A stretch of 6,134 bases of DNA from an uncultured Burkholderiales bacterium. Lineage in GTDB: Bacteria > Pseudomonadota > Gammaproteobacteria > Burkholderiales > Burkholderiaceae_C. The position numbers were made by a program, and so were the translations under genes. Shown piece after piece: positions 1 through 5,524 of this stretch. The DNA lies in assembly GCA_903856995.1 (NCBI GenBank), contig CAIODK010000320.1, forward strand, positions 1 through 6,134, in the 5' to 3' direction. The notes under the pieces are model-generated. The model ran no database searches. It was given only the letters and a program-made list of their open reading frames with translations, and had not been told where the DNA came from. Within the stretch, counting starts at the first letter, position 1. Each line of letters begins with the position of its first letter.

Positions 1-78
1 CAGGCATTGCCGCAAGCAAACAAGCTCACGCTGGCACGCCAGCTGGTGGCCGAGATTTCCCGCCGCTTAAAAGCGTAA
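1..78 (+). CDS. coaBC: CoaBC (Dfp) C-terminal end, partial
   Basis: Frame 1 is open from the first base to a TAA at 76-78 and encodes the last 25 residues of a protein ending ...LTLARQLVAEISRRLKA. A basic, amphipathic C-terminal helix of this kind just upstream of dut fits the bifunctional phosphopantothenoylcysteine decarboxylase/phosphopantothenate-cysteine ligase (coenzyme A synthesis), which precedes dut in many proteobacteria. The catalytic domains are outside the window, so the identity rests on position and the general look of the tail. The stop is 39 bp before the dut start and no terminator lies between, so the two are probably co-transcribed. Confidence 0.6.
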   Translation, partial: QALPQANKLTLARQLVAEISRRLKA

Positions 79-117
79 ACCTTTACTTCTTCACTTTTAC
101 TTTTCCATTTCAAGCAC

Positions 118-567
118 ATGAAACTCGACGTCAAAATTCTCGATCCCCGCATGGCAGAGCATCTGCCCCAATACGCCACCCCGGGCAGTGCTGGTTTGGA
201 CTTGCGCGCATGCTTGGACGCAGCGATCACACTTGAGCCCAATGCCTGGCAATTGGTGCCGACGGGCATCGCCATCCATTTGGCGGACCCTGCTTATGCA
301 GCGCTGATCTTGCCGCGCTCTGGCTTGGGTCATAAGCACGGCATCGTGTTGGGTAATTTGGTCGGTCTCATTGACAGCGACTACCAAGGCCAGCTCATGG
401 TTAGCGCTTGGAACCGCAGCGATGTGGCGTTCACCTTGGAGCCGATGGAGCGCTTGGCTCAATTGGTGATCGTGCCCGTGGTGCAGGCACAGTTCAATGT
501 GGTGAGCGAATTTGCTGCCCCCACCGAGCGTGGTGAAGGCGGTTACGGATCAACCGGTAAAAAATAA
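118..567 (+). CDS. dut: dUTP diphosphatase (dUTPase)
   Basis: This cytosolic homotrimeric enzyme hydrolyses dUTP to dUMP and pyrophosphate, keeping uracil out of DNA and supplying dUMP for thymidylate synthesis. The 149-residue product is full length (E. coli about 151) and carries all five family motifs in order: motif 1 GSAGLDLRA (about 23-31), motif 2 PRSG (66-69) followed by GLGHKHGIVLGN, motif 3 GLIDSDYQG (83-91) with the expected catalytic Asp86, motif 4 around ERLAQLV (111-117), and the glycine-rich motif 5 RGEGGYGSTG (138-147). Motif 5 has Tyr143 where E. coli has Phe for stacking on the uracil, a common conservative change. The ATG at 118 aligns with the E. coli start (KLDVKILDPR). 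There is no clear Shine-Dalgarno sequence; the leader is a pyrimidine-rich, G-free stretch. It is probably expressed with the upstream coaBC end. Confidence 0.97.
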   Translation: MKLDVKILDPRMAEHLPQYATPGSAGLDLRACLDAAITLEPNAWQLVPTGIAIHLADPAYAALILPRSGLGHKHGIVLGNLVGLIDSDYQGQLMVSAWNRSDVAFTLEPMERLAQLVIVPVVQAQFNVVSEFAAPTERGEGGYGSTGKK

Positions 568-568
568 A

Positions 569-1093
569 TCAGTGCAACAAATCGTTGCCTGGTGCTTGTG
601 ACTGAATTTTGAAAAAGCCTGTACCCAAGGTGCCGCGTTCTTGCTCATCTGGCGTAGCGACGCGCACCGATTCGATATCAAGGTGAATGCGGATGGCAAT
701 GCCCGCCAACGGGTGGTTGCCGTCCAGAACCACGTGTTCGGGGTACAGATCGGTCACCGTGTAAATCAAGTCCTGCGGCGCGTCGGGGTTGCAACCCGCA
801 GGCAGGGCGTGGCCCTCGACCGTGTGGCCTTCTTCGAGTTCCTTGGGAAAGCGCGAACGCGTTTCTAAGAAAACCAAGGTTTCGTCGTAGTCCCCGAAGG
901 CCTCTTCGGGTTCCAAATGCAGGTCGATGTGCGCGCCCACGCTGTGGCCCTGCAAGGATTCTTCAATCTTGGCGAGTAAATCATCCCCGCCCACTAAAAA
1001 CTCGATGGGACTGTCCAATTCGTCAAGCACCTCGCCTAGAGTGTCTTTGAGGGTCCAAGTTAAGCCGACCACGCAGTTTTGAGTAATTTCCAT
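569..1093 (-). CDS. SlyD/FkpB-like FKBP-type peptidyl-prolyl isomerase
   Basis: Predicted cytoplasmic prolyl cis-trans isomerase and chaperone of 174 residues. The FKBP fold is split by an 'insert-in-flap' domain as in SlyD: first FKBP half about 1-66 (LQGHSVG at 47-53, LEPEEAFG at 60-67), inserted domain about 67-120, and second half starting VVLDGNHPLAG (121-131), nearly identical to the SlyD segment. The long His/Cys-rich metal-binding tail of E. coli SlyD is absent; the C-terminus (147-174) has neither pattern, so a nickel-chaperone role is not supported. Some segments (LEPEEAFG, NHPLAG) look equally like FkpB/SlpA, so no symbol is given. The ATG at 1093 (MEITQN...) was preferred to an upstream start at 1174 because family members begin here and the 27 extra residues would overlap the divergent gene. 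No good Shine-Dalgarno is visible. It converges on dut with one base between the stops. Confidence 0.9.
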   Translation of the reverse strand: MEITQNCVVGLTWTLKDTLGEVLDELDSPIEFLVGGDDLLAKIEESLQGHSVGAHIDLHLEPEEAFGDYDETLVFLETRSRFPKELEEGHTVEGHALPAGCNPDAPQDLIYTVTDLYPEHVVLDGNHPLAGIAIRIHLDIESVRVATPDEQERGTLGTGFFKIQSQAPGNDLLH

Positions 1094-1112
1094 AAGGCAA
1101 AATTGTCGCACG

Positions 1113-2258
1113 ATGAATGTGAACAAACCCCTGACCCTTCTCGGCGGCATCAGCCCAGCCGAATTTATGACCACCTACTGGCAGCGCAAGCCTTTGCTGG
1201 TGCGCCAAGCCATTCCCAACTTCAAACCCCTGTTGAGCCGCCCTGAGCTGTTCGATTTGGCGGAGCAAAACGAGGTGGAGTCCCGTTTGGTAATGGGCTC
1301 TGACGGGGGGCAGCGAGATTGGAAAATGCAACGCGGCCCCTTCAAACGCCGCGCCATCCCCAAACTCACCGAACGCGATTGGACCTTGCTGGTGCAAGGC
1401 GTCGACCTGCACGATGACCGTGTGGCAGCGCTTATGCAGCAGTTTCGTTTTGTGCCGGACGCTCGGCTGGATGACGTGATGATCAGCTACGCCACCGACG
1501 GCGGTGGCGTGGGGCCTCACTTTGACAGTTACGACGTGTTCTTGTTGCAAGCTCATGGGCAACGCCGCTGGCGCATTGGGCGACAAAAAGATTTATCACT
1601 GGTGCCTGAGATGCCGCTGAAGATTTTGGCCAACTTCAAGCCCGAGTTTGACCACGTACTCAACCCTGGCGACATGCTGTATTTGCCACCTCGCTATGCC
1701 CATGACGGCATTGCTCAGGGCGAGTGCATGACGTACTCCGTGGGCTTTCGTGTGCCACAAATGGGTGATTTAGCCCGTGAGTTGTTGGTGCGTGTGAGCG
1801 AAGGTGCTGAAGACAATGTGGGATGTGACTTGTACAAAGACGCCTCACAACCTGCAGTTTCCAAGCCGGCTGCCATGCCGGAAGGTTTGGTCGAATTCGC
1901 CAAATCAGCGCTGCAAAAGGCACTCAAAGACCCTCACGCTTTGCAACGCGCTTTGGGGGAATACCTGACCGAACCCAAAGCCAATGTGTGGTTTGAGATT
2001 GACGACGTGCCTAACCAGCTGACATCTGTGCATTTAGACCGCCGTAGCAAGATGATGTATGACGCCCACCACATCTTTTTCAATGGGGAAAGCTGGCGCG
2101 CTGCGGGAAAAGACGCCGCTTTGATGCGCCAATTGGCAGATGCTCGCGAGCTAACGCCGACTGAGCTGCTCAAGGCCAGCCCAGAGGCTTTGAGCTTGTT
2201 GATGGAGTGGTGTGACGATGGATGGCTCCATGTTGGTGCGTCGCCTTATGCAAATTGA
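1113..2258 (+). CDS. roxA: Ribosomal protein L16 3-hydroxylase, JmjC/cupin type (RoxA/YcfD family)
   Basis: 2-Oxoglutarate- and Fe(II)-dependent oxygenase of 381 residues (E. coli YcfD/RoxA 373). The family hydroxylates an arginine of ribosomal protein L16, linking ribosome modification to oxygen. The iron triad is visible: His136 and Asp138 in GPHFDSYDVF, and His197 in LPPRYAHDG. The His-to-His spacing is close to that of the E. coli enzyme (125/127/187). The start of the double-stranded beta-helix is followed by the typical QAHGQRRWRIG segment (147-156), and a C-terminal helical/winged-helix region (about 255-381) matches the family's dimerisation and wHTH part. The N-terminal GGISPAEFMTTYWQRKPLLVR segment is also typical. 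The start at 1113 lies 19 bp from the divergent isomerase start; the nearest purine-rich element (TAAGG, 1093-1097) is too far away (15 nt) for a normal ribosome-binding site. L16 as substrate is inferred from family membership. Confidence 0.92.
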   Translation: MNVNKPLTLLGGISPAEFMTTYWQRKPLLVRQAIPNFKPLLSRPELFDLAEQNEVESRLVMGSDGGQRDWKMQRGPFKRRAIPKLTERDWTLLVQGVDLHDDRVAALMQQFRFVPDARLDDVMISYATDGGGVGPHFDSYDVFLLQAHGQRRWRIGRQKDLSLVPEMPLKILANFKPEFDHVLNPGDMLYLPPRYAHDGIAQGECMTYSVGFRVPQMGDLARELLVRVSEGAEDNVGCDLYKDASQPAVSKPAAMPEGLVEFAKSALQKALKDPHALQRALGEYLTEPKANVWFEIDDVPNQLTSVHLDRRSKMMYDAHHIFFNGESWRAAGKDAALMRQLADARELTPTELLKASPEALSLLMEWCDDGWLHVGASPYAN

Positions 2259-2300
2259 CGCCCCGCTGACGTTGAGTTATTAAAGTGCTAGGACATACCC

Positions 2301-2306
2301 TATAAT
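2301..2306 (+). promoter_or_regulatory. -10 element of the lipoprotein-gene promoter
   Basis: TATAAT is a perfect sigma-70 -10 box in the intergenic region after roxA. A -35 is poor: TTATTA at 2277-2282 gives an 18-bp spacer with three of six matches, while TTGAGT at 2272-2277 is too far away (23 bp). Transcription would start near 2313 and give a leader of about 95 nt. It is the best promoter in the window, but the weak -35 leaves room for an activator. Confidence 0.55.
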
Positions 2307-2362
2307 TTCAAGTTGAGTTGGTGGGCTCGAGTCCCCCTGCTCAGTTGTGGTGCAAGCCGCAG

Positions 2363-2378
2363 CAATTTCCGGAAATTG
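2363..2378. repeat. Perfect 16-bp palindrome in the lipoprotein-gene leader
   Basis: CAATTTCCGGAAATTG is its own reverse complement. In RNA it can fold as a 6-bp stem with a CCGG tetraloop, extended by a G-U and an A-U pair (2361-2380), and is followed by a short U run. It lies between the predicted transcription start and the ATG. It could be an operator, a weak attenuator-like hairpin, an mRNA-stability element or chance. Confidence 0.5.
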
Positions 2379-2395
2379 TTTTACACCCCCCCTTT

Positions 2396-2400
2396 AAGGA
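2396..2400 (+). promoter_or_regulatory. Ribosome-binding site for the small lipoprotein
   Basis: AAGGA lies 8 nt before the ATG at 2409 and is one of the clearest Shine-Dalgarno sequences in the window. It decides the start against an upstream TTG-initiated reading at 2313 and is preceded by a C7 tract (2386-2392). Confidence 0.75.
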
Positions 2401-2408
2401 ATAACACC

Positions 2409-2582
2409 ATGAAAAAAACGCTCCTGTTGGCGACCCTGTTGGCTGCTGCTGCTCTCGTCGCTTGCGGTAAAAAAGAAGCCCCTGCTGTTGAAGCCGCTCC
2501 TGCTGCTTCCGCTGCTGTTGAAGCTGCTTCTGCTGTGGCTTCTGAAGCCGCTGCACCAGCTTCTGACGCTGCCAGCAAGTAA
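2409..2582 (+). CDS. Small alanine-rich lipoprotein of unknown function
   Basis: The gene encodes a 57-residue precursor. The N-terminus is a classic lipoprotein signal: KK at 2-3, a hydrophobic stretch at 5-18, then lipobox L16-V17-A18-C19, so Cys19 would be lipidated and the mature protein has only 39 residues. Gly20 and Lys21-22 follow the cysteine; without Asp at +2 the protein is not expected to be retained in the inner membrane, so an outer-membrane location is inferred. The mature part is 18/39 alanine, with Glu, Ser, Pro and Val making up most of the rest, no further cysteine and no recognisable domain. Codon choice is skewed: 13 of 18 mature alanines are GCT and all Glu are GAA, unlike the mixed usage in neighbours, which suggests strong expression. 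It is a single-gene unit with its own promoter, ribosome-binding site and terminator. A periplasmic spacer or envelope-stress peptide is conceivable, but nothing in the sequence assigns a function. Confidence 0.85.
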   Translation: MKKTLLLATLLAAAALVACGKKEAPAVEAAPAASAAVEAASAVASEAAAPASDAASK

Positions 2583-2602
2583 TCGGTTTTTAAACTGACT
2601 AC

Positions 2603-2629
2603 AAAAAAGCCACCTTCGGGTGGCTTTTT
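2603..2629. terminator. Bidirectional rho-independent terminator
   Basis: A 6-bp GC-rich stem GCCACC (2609-2614) / GGTGGC (2619-2624) closes a TTCG tetraloop (2615-2618). It is flanked by A6 (2603-2608) on the left and T5 (2625-2629) on the right, so a U tract follows the hairpin in either direction. It ends the lipoprotein transcript on the plus strand and the dapA-bamC-MBL transcript on the minus strand, which stops coding at 2645. Confidence 0.93.
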
Positions 2630-2644
2630 CATGGGCGTCTGGTT

Positions 2645-3430
2645 TTAAACCACGACCCAGTCGGTTCCCAAGAGCGGGTCTGCGACATCAATCTCTAAGG
2701 GGCTGCACTCCAGGGCGACACTGAGACTGGCGCGGGCCAGCTCAGGGGTGTTGTTGCGCTCACTCAAGTGCGCCGCGATGACGCGGTTCAAGTGGGCATG
2801 CTTGATTTGGCCCAATAAATCTGCCGCAGCGTGGTTGGCTAAATGACCCCATGGGCCACCGACGCGTTGTTTGAGAAAACTTGGGTAGGCCGACTGCTGC
2901 AGCATGTCGGGGTCATGGTTGGCCTCTAGCAGCAAGGCATGGCAATTTTTTAAGGCAAGTGCCACGTGCGCCGTGACATGGCCCAAGTCGGTCACCACAC
3001 CCAAATCACGGCTGCCATCGGTACAACGCAGTTGCAAGGGTTCTCGGGCGTCATGTGGCACGGTGAACGGTAAAGCCTGCAAGGCGCCTAATTCAATACG
3101 TTCGCCATCGCGTGCGATCTGGCATAAGTGCTGATGGGGTGCCCACGTATCGTTGCTGATGGCAAGCCAAGTGCCTTGGCTCATCCACAGAGGGATGGGG
3201 TGGCGTTTGACGAAGCTACGCGCGCAGCCGATGTGGTCGCCATGCTCATGGGTGATAAAGATGGCGTCGATTTCGTCGGCAGTGGTGCCCGCCTCGATCA
3301 GGCGTGACTCAAGATCTCGCAGGCGCAGGCCGCAGTCGATAAGCAAGCGGGTGGTGTGCATGCCACTTTGGGCTTCAACCAAAGTGGCGTTGCCTGAGCT
3401 ACCACTGCCCAGACTTTTAAAGCGCAGCAT
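2645..3430 (-). CDS. MBL-fold metallo-hydrolase, YycJ/WalJ-like
   Basis: Cytoplasmic metallo-beta-lactamase-fold protein of 261 residues. The N-terminal FKSLGSGSSGNATLVE strand/turn and the metal-binding HEHGDH (61-66) are unmistakable. Further likely ligands are His126 (in PHDARE) and Asp148 (VVTDLGH); LLEANHD (167-173), GHLANH (195-200) and AAHLSERNN (219-227) follow, the last being typical of the YycJ/VicX/WalJ subgroup. In Firmicutes that subgroup has been tied to DNA metabolism and exonuclease activity; the proteobacterial version is poorly characterised, so substrate and role are left open. The ATG at 3430 directly begins the conserved fold, although no strong ribosome-binding site precedes it. 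It is the last gene of the minus-strand operon, 24 nt after the bamC stop and just before the shared terminator. Confidence 0.9.
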   Translation of the reverse strand: MLRFKSLGSGSSGNATLVEAQSGMHTTRLLIDCGLRLRDLESRLIEAGTTADEIDAIFITHEHGDHIGCARSFVKRHPIPLWMSQGTWLAISNDTWAPHQHLCQIARDGERIELGALQALPFTVPHDAREPLQLRCTDGSRDLGVVTDLGHVTAHVALALKNCHALLLEANHDPDMLQQSAYPSFLKQRVGGPWGHLANHAAADLLGQIKHAHLNRVIAAHLSERNNTPELARASLSVALECSPLEIDVADPLLGTDWVVV

Positions 3431-3454
3431 GGCGCAACATCTGACTTGCGCTGA

Positions 3455-4555
3455 TCAGCGTAGGTCGTCAGCCAAGAGCTTCAAGATGCGTTGTGTGACT
3501 GCGCTGTTCTCGGTAACACCTGCGGTGTTTTGCACACTCACCTCAGAAGTGTTTCCTGTGAGACGCACCACAACGCGGTACTTCACCGGCCCGGTTTCAG
3601 CTGGGGTCGCACTGAACATCTTGCTGAAGAAACCTTTTTCTTCCTTGGCCGTGGTGTCGACGTAGCGGACGAAGTACACGCCTTGCGCACGATCGCGGTC
3701 TTCTACGGTAAAGCCTGTGCGATCAAGCGCCAAGCCGACACGTCGCCAAGAGACGTCAAAGGAGTCGGGAATGTTCAAGACCGTGGCGTCACCTTTGGTC
3801 GCCAATGCCGTTTTATTAACGATGGTGTCCTGTGGCGTGATGCTGGCCTGCGCTTTCTCAGCGGAGACGCCTAGTTTGATCATCAAACGGCTCAAGAACT
3901 CGGCTTCCAATTCAGGGTCGTTGGGACGTTGAATCCAAATCGTGCTCGACTTGGTTTGGTCTTTGTATTCTTCGACCATGCCGCGGTGGGTCACGAAGAT
4001 GTCAACACCACCCGTGCTGTTGCGCTCCATGCGGGTGCGGAATTTGTCGCGTTCACCCGAGGAGTAGATGCCGTCTAGCACCTTGCCCAGTGTGCGACGC
4101 AGGAAGTCTTGTGGGATTTTGGCGCGGTTCTCAGCCCATTCGGTTTCGAGCAGACCGAGTTGTTGTTGCTCAATCACGTACTCGAAGCCGTTTTCTTTCC
4201 AGAAACCTTGCACGATGGGCCAAACCAAGTCAGCGGATCTGTTGACGACCAACCAGCGTTGTTTGCCATCGCGTTCGATGCGTACATCGTTGACTTGAGC
4301 TGCAGCGGTTGATGCCACAGGGGCAACGGGGCGAATGCCCATGCTGCTGGCGGTTACTGGGCCGCCAGGCACGATGTAGCGGGTGTCGCGCGTTAATTGC
4401 GTGAGATCTGGTGGGATATCCAGAGCCACAACTTTGGTACCGCCTTCGGTTTTGTAGTTAACTTTGCCACCGTCTGTCAGTGAGCTGCAGCCGCCGAGAA
4501 AAATTAAGGTGGTGATGGCCACCGCGGTGCGATTTAAAGCAAAAGTAGAGTTCAC
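3455..4555 (-). CDS. bamC: Outer membrane protein assembly factor BamC (lipoprotein)
   Basis: BamC (NlpB) is a lipoprotein partner of the BamA beta-barrel insertion machine, acting at the inner face of the outer membrane with BamD. The GTG at 4555 gives 366 residues (E. coli 344). It was chosen because it follows AAAAAGG (Shine-Dalgarno, 8-nt spacing), gives a proper signal peptide (about 1-22) and lipobox L20-G21-G22-C23, and avoids a 103-residue upstream extension that only re-reads dapA in another frame. A TTG two codons upstream (4561) is a less likely alternative. After Cys23 comes the extended 'lasso' segment with NYKTEGG and DIPPDLTQL (about 33-54), which in E. coli wraps around BamD. 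Two helix-grip domains follow, roughly 97-235 (WLVVNRSADLVWPIVQGFWK) and 255-366 (VSWRRVGLALDRTGF and GVYFVRYVD). It starts 20 nt after the dapA stop; the dapA-bamC order is shared with E. coli. Confidence 0.93.
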   Translation of the reverse strand: MNSTFALNRTAVAITTLIFLGGCSSLTDGGKVNYKTEGGTKVVALDIPPDLTQLTRDTRYIVPGGPVTASSMGIRPVAPVASTAAAQVNDVRIERDGKQRWLVVNRSADLVWPIVQGFWKENGFEYVIEQQQLGLLETEWAENRAKIPQDFLRRTLGKVLDGIYSSGERDKFRTRMERNSTGGVDIFVTHRGMVEEYKDQTKSSTIWIQRPNDPELEAEFLSRLMIKLGVSAEKAQASITPQDTIVNKTALATKGDATVLNIPDSFDVSWRRVGLALDRTGFTVEDRDRAQGVYFVRYVDTTAKEEKGFFSKMFSATPAETGPVKYRVVVRLTGNTSEVSVQNTAGVTENSAVTQRILKLLADDLR

Positions 4556-4563
4556 AGACAAGG

Positions 4564-4569
4564 CCTTTT
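4564..4569 (-). promoter_or_regulatory. Ribosome-binding site deciding the GTG start of bamC
   Basis: On the minus strand the sequence reads AAAAGG here, with the G pair at 4564-4565 and eight nucleotides before the GTG (4555-4553). The site lies in the 20-nt dapA-bamC gap and supports GTG initiation; no ATG is available near the signal peptide. Confidence 0.6.
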
Positions 4570-4575
4570 TAACAA

Positions 4576-5469
4576 TCAGATCAAACCAGCAGCGCGCAAG
4601 GCGCTTTCTACGACGGGTTCGTTGGCGGGGGTGAGCTCGGTCATGGGCAGGCGCAAGGTCGGGCCGGCGAGGCCCATGCGCTTCATGGCCCATTTGACAG
4701 GGATGGGATTGGCTTCCACAAACAGGTGTTTGTGAACGGGCATGAGTTTGAATTGGATTTCCATGGCGCGCTTCACGTCGCCCGCAATCGCGGCCACGCA
4801 TAGCTCGTGCATCAAACGGGGAGCCACGTTGGCTGTCACGCTGATGTTGCCTTGGCCGCCGCACAGCATCAATGCCACGGCGGTTGGATCATCACCTGAG
4901 TACACGGCAAAGCCTTTGGGAACATCACGGATCAACCATTGGGCGCGCTCAATGTTGCCGGTGGCTTCTTTGATGCCGACGATGCCTGGGACTTGGGTCA
5001 AACGCAAAACGGTGTCGTGGGCCATATCGGCCACGGAGCGGCCGGGCACGTTGTACAAAACCACGGGTAAGTCCACCGCTTCGGCGATGGCTTTGAAGTG
5101 CAGGTATTGACCTTCTTGTGTGGGCTTGTTGTAGTAGGGCACCACTTGCAGTTGGCAATGCGCCCCCACTTTTTTGGCAAACTTAGCTAGCTCAATCGCT
5201 TCAGCGGTTGAGTTTGCGCCGCAACCCGCCATGATGGGTACGTGACGGGCGGTGTGTTGGGCCGCTTGCTCAACGGAGACGCGAATAATTTCGCAGTGCT
5301 CTTGCACGTTGACCGTGGGAGATTCGCCCGTGGTTCCCACAACGCCGATGCAATCTGTGCCTTCGACGATGTGCCAGTCGATCAGTTTGCGTAGAGTTGG
5401 GTAGTCGACGCTGCCGTCTTCATGCATGGGGGTGGTCAAAGCCACGATGCTGCCGGTAATGGGTGTCAT
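4576..5469 (-). CDS. dapA: 4-Hydroxy-tetrahydrodipicolinate synthase
   Basis: DapA condenses pyruvate with aspartate semialdehyde, the first committed step to diaminopimelate (peptidoglycan) and lysine; it is a cytoplasmic tetrameric TIM-barrel aldolase. With ATG at 5469 it has 297 residues (E. coli 292). Key residues are present: GTTGES with Thr46/Thr47, PYYNKP with Tyr113, Tyr139 and Arg144 in LYNVPGR, and Schiff-base Lys167 in GIKEATG. The C-terminal VEANPIPVKWAM matches closely. The lysine-inhibition pocket is only partly kept: the position of E. coli His53 is Val55 and that of Ala49 is Pro51, while Ser50, His58, Asn86, Glu90 and Tyr112 remain. An in-frame TTG at 5487 would add six residues, but the ATG matches the family start (..TGSIVALTTPM); neither has a clear ribosome-binding site. 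It lies in a minus-strand operon with bamC downstream. Confidence 0.97.
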   Translation of the reverse strand: MTPITGSIVALTTPMHEDGSVDYPTLRKLIDWHIVEGTDCIGVVGTTGESPTVNVQEHCEIIRVSVEQAAQHTARHVPIMAGCGANSTAEAIELAKFAKKVGAHCQLQVVPYYNKPTQEGQYLHFKAIAEAVDLPVVLYNVPGRSVADMAHDTVLRLTQVPGIVGIKEATGNIERAQWLIRDVPKGFAVYSGDDPTAVALMLCGGQGNISVTANVAPRLMHELCVAAIAGDVKRAMEIQFKLMPVHKHLFVEANPIPVKWAMKRMGLAGPTLRLPMTELTPANEPVVESALRAAGLI

Positions 5470-5499
5470 GTCCGTTGGTTCGGTCAAGGAAAAACGTTC

Positions 5500-5505
5500 A
5501 TTCTA
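5500..5505 (-). promoter_or_regulatory. Possible -10 box of an internal promoter before dapA
   Basis: The 55-bp gap between the methyltransferase stop and the dapA ATG holds TAGAAT on the minus strand, five of six matches to a -10 box, placing a start about 24 nt before the ATG. No recognisable -35 lies 16-18 bp upstream, so this is tentative. Confidence 0.3.
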
Positions 5506-5524
5506 GCGAGTGCCGATGGCATTT

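Noticed and set aside
1094..1174. Longer N-terminus of the prolyl isomerase starting at 1174
   Set aside because: It overlaps the roxA coding start, resembles no FKBP N-terminus, and family members begin at the MEITQN-like segment.
1023..1586. 187-codon minus-strand open frame across the roxA start
   Set aside because: It is antisense to conserved roxA motifs, His/Gln-rich as expected for a shadow frame, and has no recognisable family.
2320..2345. tRNA-like T-arm (GGGCTCGAGTCCCCC) suggesting a tRNA fragment or attachment site
   Set aside because: Only about a dozen bases resemble a T-arm. The stem pairs poorly, no acceptor, D or anticodon arms or CCA end are present, and no integrase is nearby.
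2386..2392. C7 tract as a phase-variation switch
   Set aside because: It is short, lies in the leader rather than in coding sequence or between promoter elements, and there is no contingency-gene context.
2313..2408. TTG-initiated N-terminal extension of the small lipoprotein
   Set aside because: It would move the signal peptide into the middle of the protein; the ATG at 2409 has an AAGGA site at ideal spacing.
3153..3874. Plus-strand open frames of 170 and 127 codons opposite the MBL hydrolase and bamC
   Set aside because: They are antisense shadows of well-supported genes with no domain signature or ribosome-binding site.
4556..4864. Upstream extension of bamC giving a 469-residue protein
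   Set aside because: The added 103 residues are an Arg-rich out-of-frame reading of dapA and would bury the lipoprotein signal; the GTG at 4555 has a ribosome-binding site and exposes the lipobox.
5470..5487. TTG start of dapA adding six residues
   Set aside because: The family begins at the ...TGSIVA.. segment right after the ATG at 5469, and the TTG lacks a ribosome-binding site.
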